The translations under genes and the position numbers were made by a program. A DNA stretch of 41,629 bases from an uncultured Corynebacterium sp. (GTDB lineage Bacteria > Actinomycetota > Actinomycetes > Mycobacteriales > Mycobacteriaceae). This document shows, one piece after another, positions 13,996 through 23,363 of the stretch; positions within the stretch are counted from its first letter, which is position 1; every line of letters starts with the position of its first letter. The notes under the pieces are model-generated. The model saw nothing but the letters and a program-made list of their open reading frames with translations. It ran no database searches and was not told the DNA's origin. The stretch lies in assembly GCF_946222305.1 (NCBI RefSeq), contig NZ_CAMIHZ010000017.1, forward strand, positions 1 to 41,629, in the 5' to 3' direction.

Positions 13996-15426
13996 ATGAG
14001 AAACACACGATCTTCCTTCTTCGCACGGCGAGTATCCAAGGCATCTGCGTCTATCGCTCTGGCTTGTGGCGTCGGAATAGGTAGTGCCCTAGGTGGCGCC
14101 AGCCTAGCAGCTGCCCAGCAATCCCCCAGTTCTTCGTACGGCTCGGCGGATGGTTCAGCGCGCTCGGTCGCCGGGTTGGGCTCTTCGCAGGCTTTGGGAT
14201 CTTCCCAGGGGCCTTCGGACATGTTGTCGTCCAACGCGCTAGGGTCATTGGATCCTCGGTCGAAGCAGTTCTACGATTCGATTCCCACCGAAGTCACCGG
14301 CAAGCCGGGGCAGGTAATCAAGCGGGGGCCGAGCCAATTCGCTTTGGGCTTGCCGTATGTGGATTGGACATTGTCAAAGGCCGAGCGCGTGGCCTACGTG
14401 TCCACAAACTCCAACGGCAAGTCGATCCCGGTCACCGGAACGGTGCTGAAGTCGTCTGCTCCTTGGACAGGCAAGGGACCGCGCCCGTTGCTGACGATTG
14501 CGCCGGGCACCCAAGGCAGTGGTGATGCTTGTGCTCCGGGCAAGCTGCTGCCGGTGGGGTTAGAGTACGAGGCGATCCCGGTAGCTGGTGCGCTGCTGCG
14601 CGGTTGGAATGTTGCCCTAACTGACCTGCCCGGATTGGGCACCCCAGGACAGCACACCTACATGAATCGTGTGGATCAAGCTCACGCGACCATCGACATG
14701 GCGCGGGCGGCTACGAACATGAACATTCAAGGTATCGACTCCAACTCGCCCGTGGCGTTCTACGGTTACTCCCAGGGTGGCGGCGCCTCGGCAGCGGCGT
14801 TGGAGTTGGCGCCGACCTACGGCAAGGGCGTTAACCTGAAAACCGGTTACGCTGGCGGCACGCCCGCCAACTTGGCCGAGACCGCTGCGAAAATCGATGG
14901 CAAGCCGCTTGCTGGCGCCCTCGGGTACGCCATCAACGGTTTCGTGGCCTCGAAGCCCGAACTACGCCCACTGATCGATGATTTGCTCAATGAAAAGGGC
15001 AAGCGCTTGCTGAAGCAGACTGCCGATGAGTGCATTCCGCAGTCCATCATCCGCCACGCATATGTGGATACTCGCACCTTGACCAAGTCTGGGAAGTCCT
15101 TGGCGGATCTTTTGAAGCAGGAGCCTTTGAAGTCCATTCTGGCAGAACACGAAATCGAACACCGGGCGCCTAATGTGCCCGTTTTCGTGGGCCACGGTGC
15201 TAACGATGACACGATCCCCGTCCAGGGTGCTCGCACCATGGTTCGTCAATGGTGCTCCGCCGGCACGAAGGTCTACTACAGGGAGACGCCGATTCCGCCG
15301 CTCGCCCCACTCGTCGACCACATGGTTCCCATGTTGGCCAACCAGGCTCCAGCCATGAATTGGCTGGACGCCGTCTTCCGTGGCAAGTCCTACCCCACCA
15401 CAAACTGTGGCCAGATTCCGGGTTAA
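13996..15426 (+). CDS. Secreted lipase (LIP family, triacylglycerol/ester hydrolase)
   Basis: A 476-residue exported alpha/beta hydrolase. The N-terminus MRNTRSSFFARRVSKASAS is strongly basic, followed by a hydrophobic stretch ending LGGASLAAAQQ, a signal peptide with a likely AxA cleavage site. A Ser/Gly-rich spacer precedes the catalytic domain. The nucleophile is S259 in GYSQGGGAS; D404 or D405 in GHGANDDTIPV and H442 in LVDHMVPM complete the triad. The motif LTDLPGLGTPGQHTYMNR is typical of the PF03583 secretory lipase family. Four mature cysteines (GDACAPG, DECIPQ, QWCSAG, TNCGQ) may form two disulfides. Such lipases are numerous in lipid-requiring corynebacteria, where released fatty acids are food and membrane precursors. 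Start at ATG 13996, where the signal peptide begins; the longer open frame upstream lacks a plausible start. The substrate is inferred. Confidence 0.87.
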   Translation: MRNTRSSFFARRVSKASASIALACGVGIGSALGGASLAAAQQSPSSSYGSADGSARSVAGLGSSQALGSSQGPSDMLSSNALGSLDPRSKQFYDSIPTEVTGKPGQVIKRGPSQFALGLPYVDWTLSKAERVAYVSTNSNGKSIPVTGTVLKSSAPWTGKGPRPLLTIAPGTQGSGDACAPGKLLPVGLEYEAIPVAGALLRGWNVALTDLPGLGTPGQHTYMNRVDQAHATIDMARAATNMNIQGIDSNSPVAFYGYSQGGGASAAALELAPTYGKGVNLKTGYAGGTPANLAETAAKIDGKPLAGALGYAINGFVASKPELRPLIDDLLNEKGKRLLKQTADECIPQSIIRHAYVDTRTLTKSGKSLADLLKQEPLKSILAEHEIEHRAPNVPVFVGHGANDDTIPVQGARTMVRQWCSAGTKVYYRETPIPPLAPLVDHMVPMLANQAPAMNWLDAVFRGKSYPTTNCGQIPG

Positions 15427-15461
15427 TCCGGGGTTCTGCACCCACCGGAAATAGACGAAAA

Positions 15462-15494
15462 CCCCCAAACGCATCTCATGGATGCGCTTGGGGG
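15462..15494. terminator. Bidirectional terminator between the lipase gene and clpC
   Basis: CCCCCAAACGCATC (15462-15475) pairs with GATGCGCTTGGGGG (15481-15494), a 14-bp stem with one mismatch and a 5-base loop. On the minus strand it is followed by TTTTCGTC, giving a T-run suited to clpC termination; on the plus strand it lies 35 bases after the lipase stop but lacks a T-tail. The rest of 15427-15612 shows no other feature. Confidence 0.75.
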
Positions 15495-15612
15495 ATGTAA
15501 CCGTTGGCCAGGAATCTGCAATCTGAGCTAATTCGACCTCGACTGAAACTTCCTAGCCCGCGGTCTTTTCGCGAATCTACGAGCTTGCTACCCGTACTGT
15601 CCGTATAGAGGC

Positions 15613-18279
15613 CTACTGCTCCTTGGACCAGTTACCCTCGCCGGATTCCTGGGCATTGTCGTAGCTTTCGTCTTCTGGCACCTGCTTTTCAGCTGCACCG
15701 ACGACAACTTCCTGTGCTTCCTCGGAAGGTGCTGGTTCCTCGGATTCCGGCAGGGGTTTGACCTTGGTGCCGAAGACGAACTTGGCATCCTTACCGCTGG
15801 ATTCGCCATCCCAGTTTTCGACATCGACGGTAACGATTTCGCCTGCGCCGATTTCACCGAACAGGATCTTCTCGGACAGCTGGTCCTCGATCTCGCGTTG
15901 GATCGTGCGACGCAACGGGCGTGCACCGAGTACCGGATCGAAACCGCGCTTGGCCAGCAGGTTCTTGGCCTTGTCGGTAAGCTCCAGCCCCATATCCTTC
16001 TGCTCGAGCGCGTTGGTAACGCGGCGCAGCAGTAGGTCGACCATCTGCACGATCTGGTCCTTGGTCAACTGGTGGAAGACGACGATGTCGTCAATACGGT
16101 TGAGGAACTCGGGGCGGAAGTGCTTCTTCAGCTCATCGTGCACTTTGTCCTTCATGCGGGTGTACTGAGTCGCCTCATCGTCCTCACCTCCACTCGAGAA
16201 GCCCATGCCCACGGCCTTGGAGATGTCCCTCGTACCCAGGTTCGAAGTGAAGATCAGCACGGTGTTCTTGAAGTCCACCATGCGACCCTGACCGTCGGTC
16301 AGCCGTCCATCCTCCAAGACCTGCAACAGAGTGTTGTAAATCTCGGTGTGAGCCTTCTCGATCTCATCGAACAGCACCACGCTGAATGGCTTGCGGCGTA
16401 CCTTCTCCGTTAGCTGGCCACCCTCGTCGTAACCAACGTATCCCGGAGGGGCACCGAACAGACGAGACGCGGTGAACTTGTCGTGGAACTCTCCCATGTC
16501 GATCTGCACCAGAGCGTCGTCCTCGCCGAACAGGAATTCGGCCAGCGCCTTGGACAGTTCCGTCTTACCCACACCGGATGGACCAGCGAAAATGAAGGAA
16601 CCGGAAGGGCGCTTCGGATCCTTCAAGCCAGCCCGGGTGCGGCGGATTGCGCGGGAAACGGCCTTAACGGCATCTTCCTGGCCGATGATGCGCTTGTGCA
16701 GCTCGTCTTCCATGCGTAGGAGTCGGGAGGATTCTTCCTCGGTGAGCTTAAAGACAGGGATACCGGTCCAAGTTCCCATAACCTCAGCGATCTGCTCCTC
16801 GCCAACCTCGGCGACCTCGTCGAGCTCGCCGGCGCGCCAAGCCTTTTCCTTTTCTTCGCGCTCTTCGGTCAGCTTGCGCTCATCATCGCGCAGGGCTGCT
16901 GCCTTCTCGAAGTCCTGATCATCGATTGCAGCCTCCTTCTTGGTGCGAACTGCAGCGATCTTCTCGTCGACTTCCTGAATGGACTTCGGAGCAGTCATGC
17001 GCTTGATGCGCATGCGCGCACCCGCCTCATCGATCAGATCGACCGCCTTATCAGGCAGGAAACGATCGGTGATGTAGCGATCTGCCAGCTGGGCAGCCGC
17101 GGCCAGGGCGCCATCGGTGATGGATACGCGGTGGTGTGCCTCGTAACGATCGCGCAAGCCCTTGAGGATCTCGATAGTGAGGTCAACAGAAGGCTCCGGA
17201 ACCTGCACCGGCTGGAAACGACGTTCCAGTGCAGCATCCTTTTCGATGTGCTTGCGGTACTCATCGAGCGTGGTTGCGCCGATCGTTTGCAGCTCACCAC
17301 GAGCCAACTTTGGCTTCAGGATGCTGGCCGCATCGATTGCACCCTCGGCAGCACCAGCACCGACGAGGGTATGAATCTCATCGATGAACAGGATGATGTC
17401 GCCACGTTGGTTGATCTCCTTGAGCACCTTCTTAAGGCGCTCCTCGAAATCACCGCGGTAACGGGAACCTGCGACCAGGGAACCCAGGTCCAGCGAGTAG
17501 AGCTGCTTATCCTTCAGTGTCTCCGGCACTCGACCGTTGACGATATCCAAGGCCAAGCCCTCTACAACTGCGGTCTTACCCACACCGGGCTCACCGATTA
17601 GAACAGGGTTGTTCTTAGTACGGCGGCTAAGCACCTGCATAACGCGCTCGATTTCCTTTTCACGCCCCACAACTGGGTCCAGCTTGCCGTCCTTAGCAGC
17701 TTGCGTAAGGTTACGGCCGAACTGGTCCAGCACCAAGGAGTTAGACTTCTGTCCAATCTTGGAGCCGTTCGTCGCCCCGGAAGCGGAACCGACACCGGCC
17801 GCCGCGGGCTCGCCATTGCTATCTTCGGCGCCCTCGTTGCCCTCGTAACCACTCAGCAGCTGGATAACCTGCTGGCGGACGCGGGAGAGGTCAGCGCCCA
17901 GTTTCACCAGCACCTGGGCGGCGACACCTTCACCTTCGCGGATCAGGCCGAGCAGAAGGTGCTCGGTGCCGATGTACTTGTGCCCCAGCTGCAGCGCCTC
18001 GCGAAGCGCGAGCTCCAGTACCTTCTTGGCGCGCGGAGTAAAGGGGATGTAGCCGCTCGGCGGGTGACCACCGGTGCCGATGATTTCTTTGACTTCGGTG
18101 CGCACGGCGTCGAGAGAAATACCCATGGACTCCAGCGCCTTAGCTGCAACCCCCTCGCCCTCTTGGATGAGGCCAAGCAAGATGTGCTCTGTGCCGATGT
18201 AATTGTGGTTCAGCGCGCGGCCTTCGTCCTGCGCCAGCACAACAACGCGACGAGCGCGGTCTGTGAACCTCTCAAACAT
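15613..18279 (-). CDS. clpC: ATP-dependent Clp protease ATPase subunit ClpC
   Basis: An 888-residue Hsp100/AAA+ unfoldase that feeds substrates to ClpP1P2. In order: two Clp-N repeats (FTDRARRVVVLAQDEGRAL and the copy near residue 80), AAA module 1 with Walker A GEPGVGKT and Walker B ILFIDEIHTL, a middle domain with the UVR-like element DDQDFEKAAALRDDERKL, AAA module 2 with GPSGVGKTELSKALAEFLFG and VVLFDEIEKAH, and the ClpC/ClpB C-terminal domain (NRIDDIVVFHQLTKDQI, LGARPLRRTIQREIED). The last 60 residues form an acidic tail. AGGGAG precedes the ATG. Corresponds to Rv3596c. Upstream signals point to ClgR activation and possibly SigH control. Confidence 0.97.
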   Translation of the reverse strand: MFERFTDRARRVVVLAQDEGRALNHNYIGTEHILLGLIQEGEGVAAKALESMGISLDAVRTEVKEIIGTGGHPPSGYIPFTPRAKKVLELALREALQLGHKYIGTEHLLLGLIREGEGVAAQVLVKLGADLSRVRQQVIQLLSGYEGNEGAEDSNGEPAAAGVGSASGATNGSKIGQKSNSLVLDQFGRNLTQAAKDGKLDPVVGREKEIERVMQVLSRRTKNNPVLIGEPGVGKTAVVEGLALDIVNGRVPETLKDKQLYSLDLGSLVAGSRYRGDFEERLKKVLKEINQRGDIILFIDEIHTLVGAGAAEGAIDAASILKPKLARGELQTIGATTLDEYRKHIEKDAALERRFQPVQVPEPSVDLTIEILKGLRDRYEAHHRVSITDGALAAAAQLADRYITDRFLPDKAVDLIDEAGARMRIKRMTAPKSIQEVDEKIAAVRTKKEAAIDDQDFEKAAALRDDERKLTEEREEKEKAWRAGELDEVAEVGEEQIAEVMGTWTGIPVFKLTEEESSRLLRMEDELHKRIIGQEDAVKAVSRAIRRTRAGLKDPKRPSGSFIFAGPSGVGKTELSKALAEFLFGEDDALVQIDMGEFHDKFTASRLFGAPPGYVGYDEGGQLTEKVRRKPFSVVLFDEIEKAHTEIYNTLLQVLEDGRLTDGQGRMVDFKNTVLIFTSNLGTRDISKAVGMGFSSGGEDDEATQYTRMKDKVHDELKKHFRPEFLNRIDDIVVFHQLTKDQIVQMVDLLLRRVTNALEQKDMGLELTDKAKNLLAKRGFDPVLGARPLRRTIQREIEDQLSEKILFGEIGAGEIVTVDVENWDGESSGKDAKFVFGTKVKPLPESEEPAPSEEAQEVVVGAAEKQVPEDESYDNAQESGEGNWSKEQ

Positions 18280-18363
18280 GGTGTACTCCCTCTACTTTCT
18301 GGTTGAAGGTCTGTCGCCCACCATAGTGGCGCGACCGGACAACAACGATTGCCTTCCCTACAA

Positions 18364-18388
18364 CAACGGCCGTTTGCTTTCTTATTCC
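18364..18388 (-). promoter_or_regulatory. Candidate SigH-type promoter for clpC
   Basis: On the minus strand GGAAT (18388-18384) is followed, 15 bases on, by CGTTG (18368-18364), which fits the SigH pattern GGAA(T/C)...GTT of actinobacteria with 17 bases between GGAA and GTT. The start point would be near 18357, about 75 bases before the clpC ATG. Spacing is at the short end of what I recall for Corynebacterium, so this is tentative. Confidence 0.4.
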
Positions 18389-18459
18389 GACGCCACCTAA
18401 TCCTCCCCGCACCCACTTTCTGCAGGTCAAAGAGCGAAAATCGAAACGCGAGTTGCGCT

Positions 18460-18477
18460 GTCCGCCTTCAGCGAACA
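18460..18477 (-). promoter_or_regulatory. ClgR box upstream of clpC
   Basis: Minus-strand TGTTCGCTGAAGGCGGAC fits the C. glutamicum ClgR consensus WNNWCGCYNANRGCGWWS at every specified position except one (G for W in the first base after GCG). ClgR activates clpC and clpP1P2 in C. glutamicum. The box lies about 70 bases upstream of the predicted -35, plausible for an activator. The consensus is quoted from memory. Confidence 0.65.
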
Positions 18478-18724
18478 CCCGGTTCTCACACTACGAAAAT
18501 CTGCGTCAACCCCACCCAAGAGTTTGTCCTCCCCAGCTAAAAGCCACACCGACCCAAACTAAATCGTATCCCTAATCAAATTAATATTTTCTCAAACTCC
18601 CCCGGCAGGTTTTCTGCTGCGATAACGTCACATTGCAACCATCCAAAGAGTTAAATTCCCCCAATCATTCAACAATAAACCGGCCTTGCGACTTCGAATC
18701 CGCAGCTGGGAAAGGTCTGGATTG
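18478..18724. other. clpC-fadD intergenic region, AT-rich middle
   Basis: Together with the promoter and ClgR elements this makes a 445-base gap between divergent clpC and the acyl-CoA ligase gene. Positions 18555-18600 are AT-rich (TAATCAAATTAATATTTTC). TAAATT at 18652-18657 is a possible -10 for the ligase, leaving a leader of about 60 bases with the ribosome-binding site. No open reading frame or RNA gene is convincing. Confidence 0.4.
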
Positions 18725-20494
18725 ATGAACGCAGCAGCTACCCCTCCGAAACTAACTCTGCGCGACCACGCCGATACAGTTGGCACCCTCGCCAAGGGCA
18801 CGGTCCCGCTTTTCAAGTCCGGCGTCCTAGGGCCAATGACCCCTATGGCAGCGGGCAAGGCTCTCCGGTCTATGTATCAGTGGCGATTCCTTCCCGCGGG
18901 ATTGCTTTCCATCGGGGCGGCGCGCGACCCTTTCCACACTGCGATCATCGACGATGCGGGTTCAATGACGTATTCCGAGCTCCATGAGCAAACCAACACC
19001 TTGGCCCGAGCTCTCTTCCGTTCCGGGGTGCGTGAGCGAGACAAGATTGGTGTGCTGTGCCGTAATCACCGCGGGCTCATCCTCACTCTGTGCGCACACG
19101 GGCGCCTGGGAACCGACATCGTGTTCTTCAACACCGGTTCGTCTGCGGAGCAAACCCGCGCGGTTTTGACCGAGCAAAAAGTTGATGTCATGTTCATCGA
19201 CGAAGAATTCCTGCCACTGCTGCCGAAAAATTTCAACAGTGCGCACGTGATAGTCGCCTGGGAATTCGGGGACACGCTGGGCCTGACCCGCGAAGCTGAG
19301 GCTTCGCAGAAGCCCCAAAGTAATGTGCGCGATGCAATCGCAAGTGGCGACTACGCGACCCGCAGTAGCGAATGGGCTAGCTTGCACGAGGTGCTTCGCA
19401 CGACTCCAGAGGACCTGACCATCCCGTCTCGCCCTCGCATGGGACGCACCATCATTCTGACCTCGGGCACCACCGGTACGCCTAAGGGCGCTCGTCGTCC
19501 AGAACCAAAGTCCTACATGCCAGCATCCTCGATCATGAGCCGTATCCCACTGAAGCACCATCGTCCTGTATTCCTTGCAGCTCCGATGTTCCACACGTGG
19601 GGATTCGCTCAAATTCAGCTGGCCTTAGCGCTGCGAAACACTATGATTCTGCAGCGCAAATTTACTCCCGAAGCCGCGGTGCAGGCGATCGAGAAGAACC
19701 GGCCGTTTACTATCGCTATGGTTCCCACCATGCTCCGCCGCATGCTGGAAGCAGTCCCCGAGGGGTTTAACCCTGGCACCATGATCATCGCTACGTCTGG
19801 CGAGGCTTTGCCGCCATCGGTCATTGAGGAAACTCAGAAGAAGTTCGGCGACGTTTTGTACAACCTCTACGGTTCCACTGAGGTCAGCTGGGCCTCCATC
19901 GCAACTCCAGAAGAGTTGCGCCGCCACCCGAAGACCGCAGGCCAGCCTCCGATGGCTACCACACTGAAGATCTTGGATGATGACGGCAACGAGCTACCCA
20001 ACGGCGAAACTGGCCGCATTTTCGTTAAGAACGACATGCTCTTTGAGGGCTACACGCGCCCAGGATCAGACAAAGACATCATCGACGGGATGGTCGCCAC
20101 GGGAGATTTGGGCTACTACAGCGACGAGGGCTTGCTGTTCATCGCTGGTCGCAGCGACGACATGATCGTTTCTGGCGGTGAGAATGTCTACCCTCAGGAC
20201 ACTGAAGACATTCTCACCAGCCGCGAGGAAGTTGAGGAAGCGGCCGTCCGCGGAGTGGATTGCCCACGCTTCGGGCAGGCTCTCTGTGCGTGGGTGGTCT
20301 TCCGCGATAGGAAGGCCACGGATCTCACGGACGAAGACAAGCACGCTTTCGAAGAAAGTGTAAAGGCCGAAGTGAAACAGAAGCTGGCCCGTCACGCAGT
20401 ACCGCAGTACTTCGTGTTCATGGACGCTCTGCCGCGCAACCCAGTAGGCAAAGTGGTTCCCCGCGAGCTGCCAGAACCATGCACAGGCGCCTAG
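18725..20494 (+). CDS. Fatty-acyl-CoA ligase (AMP-binding, FadD-like)
   Basis: A 589-residue adenylate-forming enzyme expected to activate fatty acids to acyl-CoA (or acyl-AMP). Signatures are the P-loop TSGTTGTPKGARR at about residues 246-258, AAPMFHTWGFAQIQLAL, the A5 motif LYGSTEVSWASIATPEEL, A7 TGDLGYYSDEGLLFIAGRSDD followed by MIVSGGENVYPQDTEDIL (A8), and the catalytic lysine in PRNPVGKVVPREL. The N-terminal 60 residues (LAKGTVPLFKSGVLGPMTPM) resemble mycobacterial FadD2/FadD12-type proteins. The start is ATG 18725, preceded by GGAAAGG 9 bases away; an upstream in-frame TTG at 18686 is rejected. It is divergent from clpC. With the nearby fadE pair and lipase it fits fatty-acid use. Chain length is not readable. 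Confidence 0.88.
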   Translation: MNAAATPPKLTLRDHADTVGTLAKGTVPLFKSGVLGPMTPMAAGKALRSMYQWRFLPAGLLSIGAARDPFHTAIIDDAGSMTYSELHEQTNTLARALFRSGVRERDKIGVLCRNHRGLILTLCAHGRLGTDIVFFNTGSSAEQTRAVLTEQKVDVMFIDEEFLPLLPKNFNSAHVIVAWEFGDTLGLTREAEASQKPQSNVRDAIASGDYATRSSEWASLHEVLRTTPEDLTIPSRPRMGRTIILTSGTTGTPKGARRPEPKSYMPASSIMSRIPLKHHRPVFLAAPMFHTWGFAQIQLALALRNTMILQRKFTPEAAVQAIEKNRPFTIAMVPTMLRRMLEAVPEGFNPGTMIIATSGEALPPSVIEETQKKFGDVLYNLYGSTEVSWASIATPEELRRHPKTAGQPPMATTLKILDDDGNELPNGETGRIFVKNDMLFEGYTRPGSDKDIIDGMVATGDLGYYSDEGLLFIAGRSDDMIVSGGENVYPQDTEDILTSREEVEEAAVRGVDCPRFGQALCAWVVFRDRKATDLTDEDKHAFEESVKAEVKQKLARHAVPQYFVFMDALPRNPVGKVVPRELPEPCTGA

Positions 20495-20554
20495 GCCCCT
20501 GACACAGAGTCTGCTGGCACCTAACGTCTGGAGCGTTGATTCGGGTGCCTAGGC
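20489..20554. repeat. Two GCCTAGGC palindromes and an imperfect hairpin after the ligase gene
   Basis: The 8-bp palindrome GCCTAGGC occurs at 20489-20496, over the ligase stop, and again at 20547-20554. Between them GGCACC (20516-20521) with AACG can pair with CGTT and GGTGCC (20544-20549), an imperfect stem that may act as a terminator; there is no T-run. Confidence 0.35.
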
Positions 20555-20623
20555 TCTAGCATGTGCATCAGGAATGCGTAACTCATCGGGATCGGCTACG
20601 GATCCCACCCCACCACAGGCACA

Positions 20624-21538
20624 ATGGGAGGCATGAGTAACCGCCCCTCCTTGCCTCTCGCTCCACGCGTGCTGTCTATCGCCGGTACTGACCCAAGTGG
20701 TGGTGCTGGCGCCGAAGCCGATCTGAAGTCCATATTCGCTGCTGGGGGCTACGGCATGTCCGTGGTCACCAGCTTGGTCGCGCAGAACACTCAGGGCGTG
20801 CGCGCGGTTCACACCCCGGGCACAGAGTTTCTTACACAGCAACTCGCCGCGGTATTCGATGATGTGGTCATCGATGCGGTCAAGATCGGTATGCTCGGCG
20901 ACGTTTCCACTACCGAAGTCGTACAGAACTGGCTGGCCGAGCATCCCGTTCCTGTGCTGGTATTCGATCCCGTCATGATCGCTACCAGTGGGGATCGCTT
21001 ACTCAAGGAGGATGCGGAAGTGGCCGTTCGCTCCTTCGCCGCCTCACTGAATGCCTATTCGGACCATGCCGTTATCACGCCGAATATTCCGGAGTTGGCG
21101 ATCTTGTGCGGGCAGCCCCCTGCTGATTCCTTCGACCAGGCCGTGGCTCAGGCGCAGGCGTGGTCCGATGAGCATGGCGTCAATGTCATAGTTAAAGGTG
21201 GCCACCTCACCAGTGAGGAAGCCGGCAATGCTTGGGTGGCACCGCGTCAGGCCACCGAAAAAGCTACGGCTACACACACCTCCGACCACGCCTCTCCCTT
21301 GCACATGGCTTCGTCCCCGCGCGTGAACTCCCCCCATACTCACGGCACGGGTTGCTCTTTGAGCTCCGCTTTAGCTACCCGCTTGGGAGGGGGCGATTCT
21401 TATCATGACGCTCTGGTCTGGGCGACCGAATGGCTCCATGGTGCTATCGAAAATGCGGCCGCGCTGTGCGTGGGGCACGGCCACGGCCCGGTGGATCATG
21501 CCTATCGGGCTCGGAGAAAGGGCGCTTTCAGCAGCTAA
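20624..21538 (+). CDS. thiD: Hydroxymethylpyrimidine/phosphomethylpyrimidine kinase
   Basis: A ribokinase-fold enzyme of thiamine synthesis that phosphorylates HMP and HMP-phosphate. Visible motifs are SIAGTDPSGGAGAEADLKSI at the N-terminus, VTSLVAQNTQGV, VKIGMLGD, VFDPVMIATSGDRLL, ITPNIPELAIL, VKGGHL, and the anion hole/catalytic signature HTHGTGCSLSSALAT near residue 240. Length of about 304 residues is slightly above the usual 265-280 because of an insertion before HTHGTGCS. Two start codons are possible, ATG 20624 and ATG 20633; neither has a well-spaced ribosome-binding site. No TPP riboswitch and no other thi gene is adjacent, so this may be a salvage or isolated copy. It converges on pit1 with a 6-base gap. 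Confidence 0.92.
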   Translation: MGGMSNRPSLPLAPRVLSIAGTDPSGGAGAEADLKSIFAAGGYGMSVVTSLVAQNTQGVRAVHTPGTEFLTQQLAAVFDDVVIDAVKIGMLGDVSTTEVVQNWLAEHPVPVLVFDPVMIATSGDRLLKEDAEVAVRSFAASLNAYSDHAVITPNIPELAILCGQPPADSFDQAVAQAQAWSDEHGVNVIVKGGHLTSEEAGNAWVAPRQATEKATATHTSDHASPLHMASSPRVNSPHTHGTGCSLSSALATRLGGGDSYHDALVWATEWLHGAIENAAALCVGHGHGPVDHAYRARRKGAFSS

Positions 21539-21544
21539 CCCCCC

Positions 21545-23176
21545 CTACCCCATGAAAGCCATGCGCAGGAGCCATACCCCAACCGCACCTACCCCGGCGG
21601 CTGCCGGAACAGTAATAACCCAGGCCAGGGCGATGGGCTTCATGAGGTTCCAGTTGGCTGCCTTGTTCACAAGACCCACGCCAAGAACCGCGCCGATCAG
21701 GATGTGAGTGGAAGACACGGGCAGTCCCAGGAGGGACGCGCCCATCACCACAGCTGCAGCCGACAGCTCGGCGGCGAAACCACTGGCTGGGTGAATGTTG
21801 GTCAAACCAGTGCCGACGGTTTGGATCACGTTGCGCCCGATGAACCACAATCCCGCAACTAGGGCGATGCCGGCAGCAGCCATGAGCGCGCCCGGCACCG
21901 TAGCAGAGGCGCGGATTTCATTATGAGCGATAACGTCCACAACGGCGGCGAATGGCCCCACCGCGTTTGCGATGTCGTTGGAGCCGTGGCTGAAGGCGAA
22001 AGCCGAGGCGGTGAAGACCTGCATCCAGCTGAAGAGCAGGAAAGTAGAGCGGTCCAACGACTTATGCTTCATGGTGCGGGCGAAGATGTAGACAGCCATC
22101 CACACGACCGCGCCCACCATGAGCATGATGAGCAGGGTGTTGAATGTAGATAGGGTCAGGTCGATGTTTTTTAGGCCTTTGAACAGCATCATCGCGGTGA
22201 TGATGACGGCACCTACGGCGGCCAGTAGCGGGACCCAGCGTTCGAGGGCTTGGTGTGCCTCAATATCCTCGGCAGCATCGTTAAGACGGTAAAGCTCGCG
22301 GTAATAGTCGGACTCCAGCTCCTCGCGGTCGAAGTCGTCGTCCATGACCGTCTGGGCATCGCGAGCCATGGCATTGGTGTAGGCGATCTGCTGCACTTCG
22401 CTCAGGCGCTCGAAGGATTCTTTGTGGCGACGGCGATGCTCGATCTTCTTTTGTTTCAACTCGCGCAGGCGCTCATCGGCGCGCTCATTGTAACGCAGGA
22501 TACCGCCCTTGATAGCGCGAAAGAGCAGGTAGGCGGCGATGCCGCCAAGGACTGGGGAAAGTACCCACGAGATGACGATCTGACCAATCTCGCTCCACTG
22601 CACCATGTCCCAGCCGCCCTTGCCGGTGATGAGACCAGTGGTTACGGCAGCTCCGACTATGCCGCCGACGATGGAGTGCGTGGTGGAAACGGGCCAGCCC
22701 ATTTTGGTAGCCACCAGCAGCCACAAGGCAGCGCCCAGCAGTGCGGCGATCATAATGTAAGCGAATTCCATGGGCTGCAACTGCACGCCGTCAAAATCGA
22801 CAATGCCACTGCGCACGGTTTCGGTAACGCCGCCACCTGCCAATACGGCACCGCCGACTTCAAATACCGCGGCAACCATGAGCGCTTGTTTCATGCTCAG
22901 GGTGCCGGCGCCCACTGAGGTTCCGAAGGAATTGGCGACGTCGTTGCCACCGATATTGAAAGCCATGAATAGGCCGAAAAAGACGGTAACGATGAGAACG
23001 GCGTAGTGGGAAGTGGCGTCGACATAATCTGTAACCCACAGCCCGAAGGTGACTACGGTGCCAAGAAGCAGCAACCCGAAAAAGAGATGCCACCACTTAT
23101 CGCTGGGATCAGTGCCCTTCACTGCCCCTGCGCTGGTGGGTGGAGTCCCGGGCGCCTTTGAGGTGTCCACGGTCAT
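21545..23176 (-). CDS. PiT-family inorganic phosphate transporter, copy 1
   Basis: A 543-residue membrane protein of the Pit family (metal-phosphate:H+ symport). Both signature repeats are intact: FNIGGNDVANSFGTSVGAG in the N-terminal half and SHGSNDIANAVGPFA in the C-terminal half, with PVSTTHSIVGGI and PVSSTHILIGA as the paired helix-end motifs. A charged cytoplasmic loop of about 90 residues (RYNERADERLRELKQKK to YRELYRLND) separates the halves. The N-terminal 25 residues are hydrophilic. GGAGGA precedes the ATG by 11 bases. The next upstream gene on the same strand is a close paralogue with the same architecture. A terminator lies between the two, so they are probably separate transcription units. 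Confidence 0.93.
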   Translation of the reverse strand: MTVDTSKAPGTPPTSAGAVKGTDPSDKWWHLFFGLLLLGTVVTFGLWVTDYVDATSHYAVLIVTVFFGLFMAFNIGGNDVANSFGTSVGAGTLSMKQALMVAAVFEVGGAVLAGGGVTETVRSGIVDFDGVQLQPMEFAYIMIAALLGAALWLLVATKMGWPVSTTHSIVGGIVGAAVTTGLITGKGGWDMVQWSEIGQIVISWVLSPVLGGIAAYLLFRAIKGGILRYNERADERLRELKQKKIEHRRRHKESFERLSEVQQIAYTNAMARDAQTVMDDDFDREELESDYYRELYRLNDAAEDIEAHQALERWVPLLAAVGAVIITAMMLFKGLKNIDLTLSTFNTLLIMLMVGAVVWMAVYIFARTMKHKSLDRSTFLLFSWMQVFTASAFAFSHGSNDIANAVGPFAAVVDVIAHNEIRASATVPGALMAAAGIALVAGLWFIGRNVIQTVGTGLTNIHPASGFAAELSAAAVVMGASLLGLPVSSTHILIGAVLGVGLVNKAANWNLMKPIALAWVITVPAAAGVGAVGVWLLRMAFMG

Positions 23177-23363
23177 GAGTGTTGAGTTCCTCCCTGAATG
23201 TAGTGAAACGTCAGTTAAACCCCTTTGTGCCTGTGACGGTGGTGTGGTTCCCCCCGTTTCAGTGATCGGGTGGAGGGGTCTATACAGGGCGATTGTTTCA
23301 TTGGGGAGGAAAATGCGATTAACCCTAAGCTAGCTATACGGTTAGCATCGGGTTAACCTTGCG

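Noticed and set aside
20555..20623. TPP riboswitch before thiD
   Set aside because: The 70-base gap lacks the conserved CUGAGA and ACCUG-like elements in a plausible arrangement.
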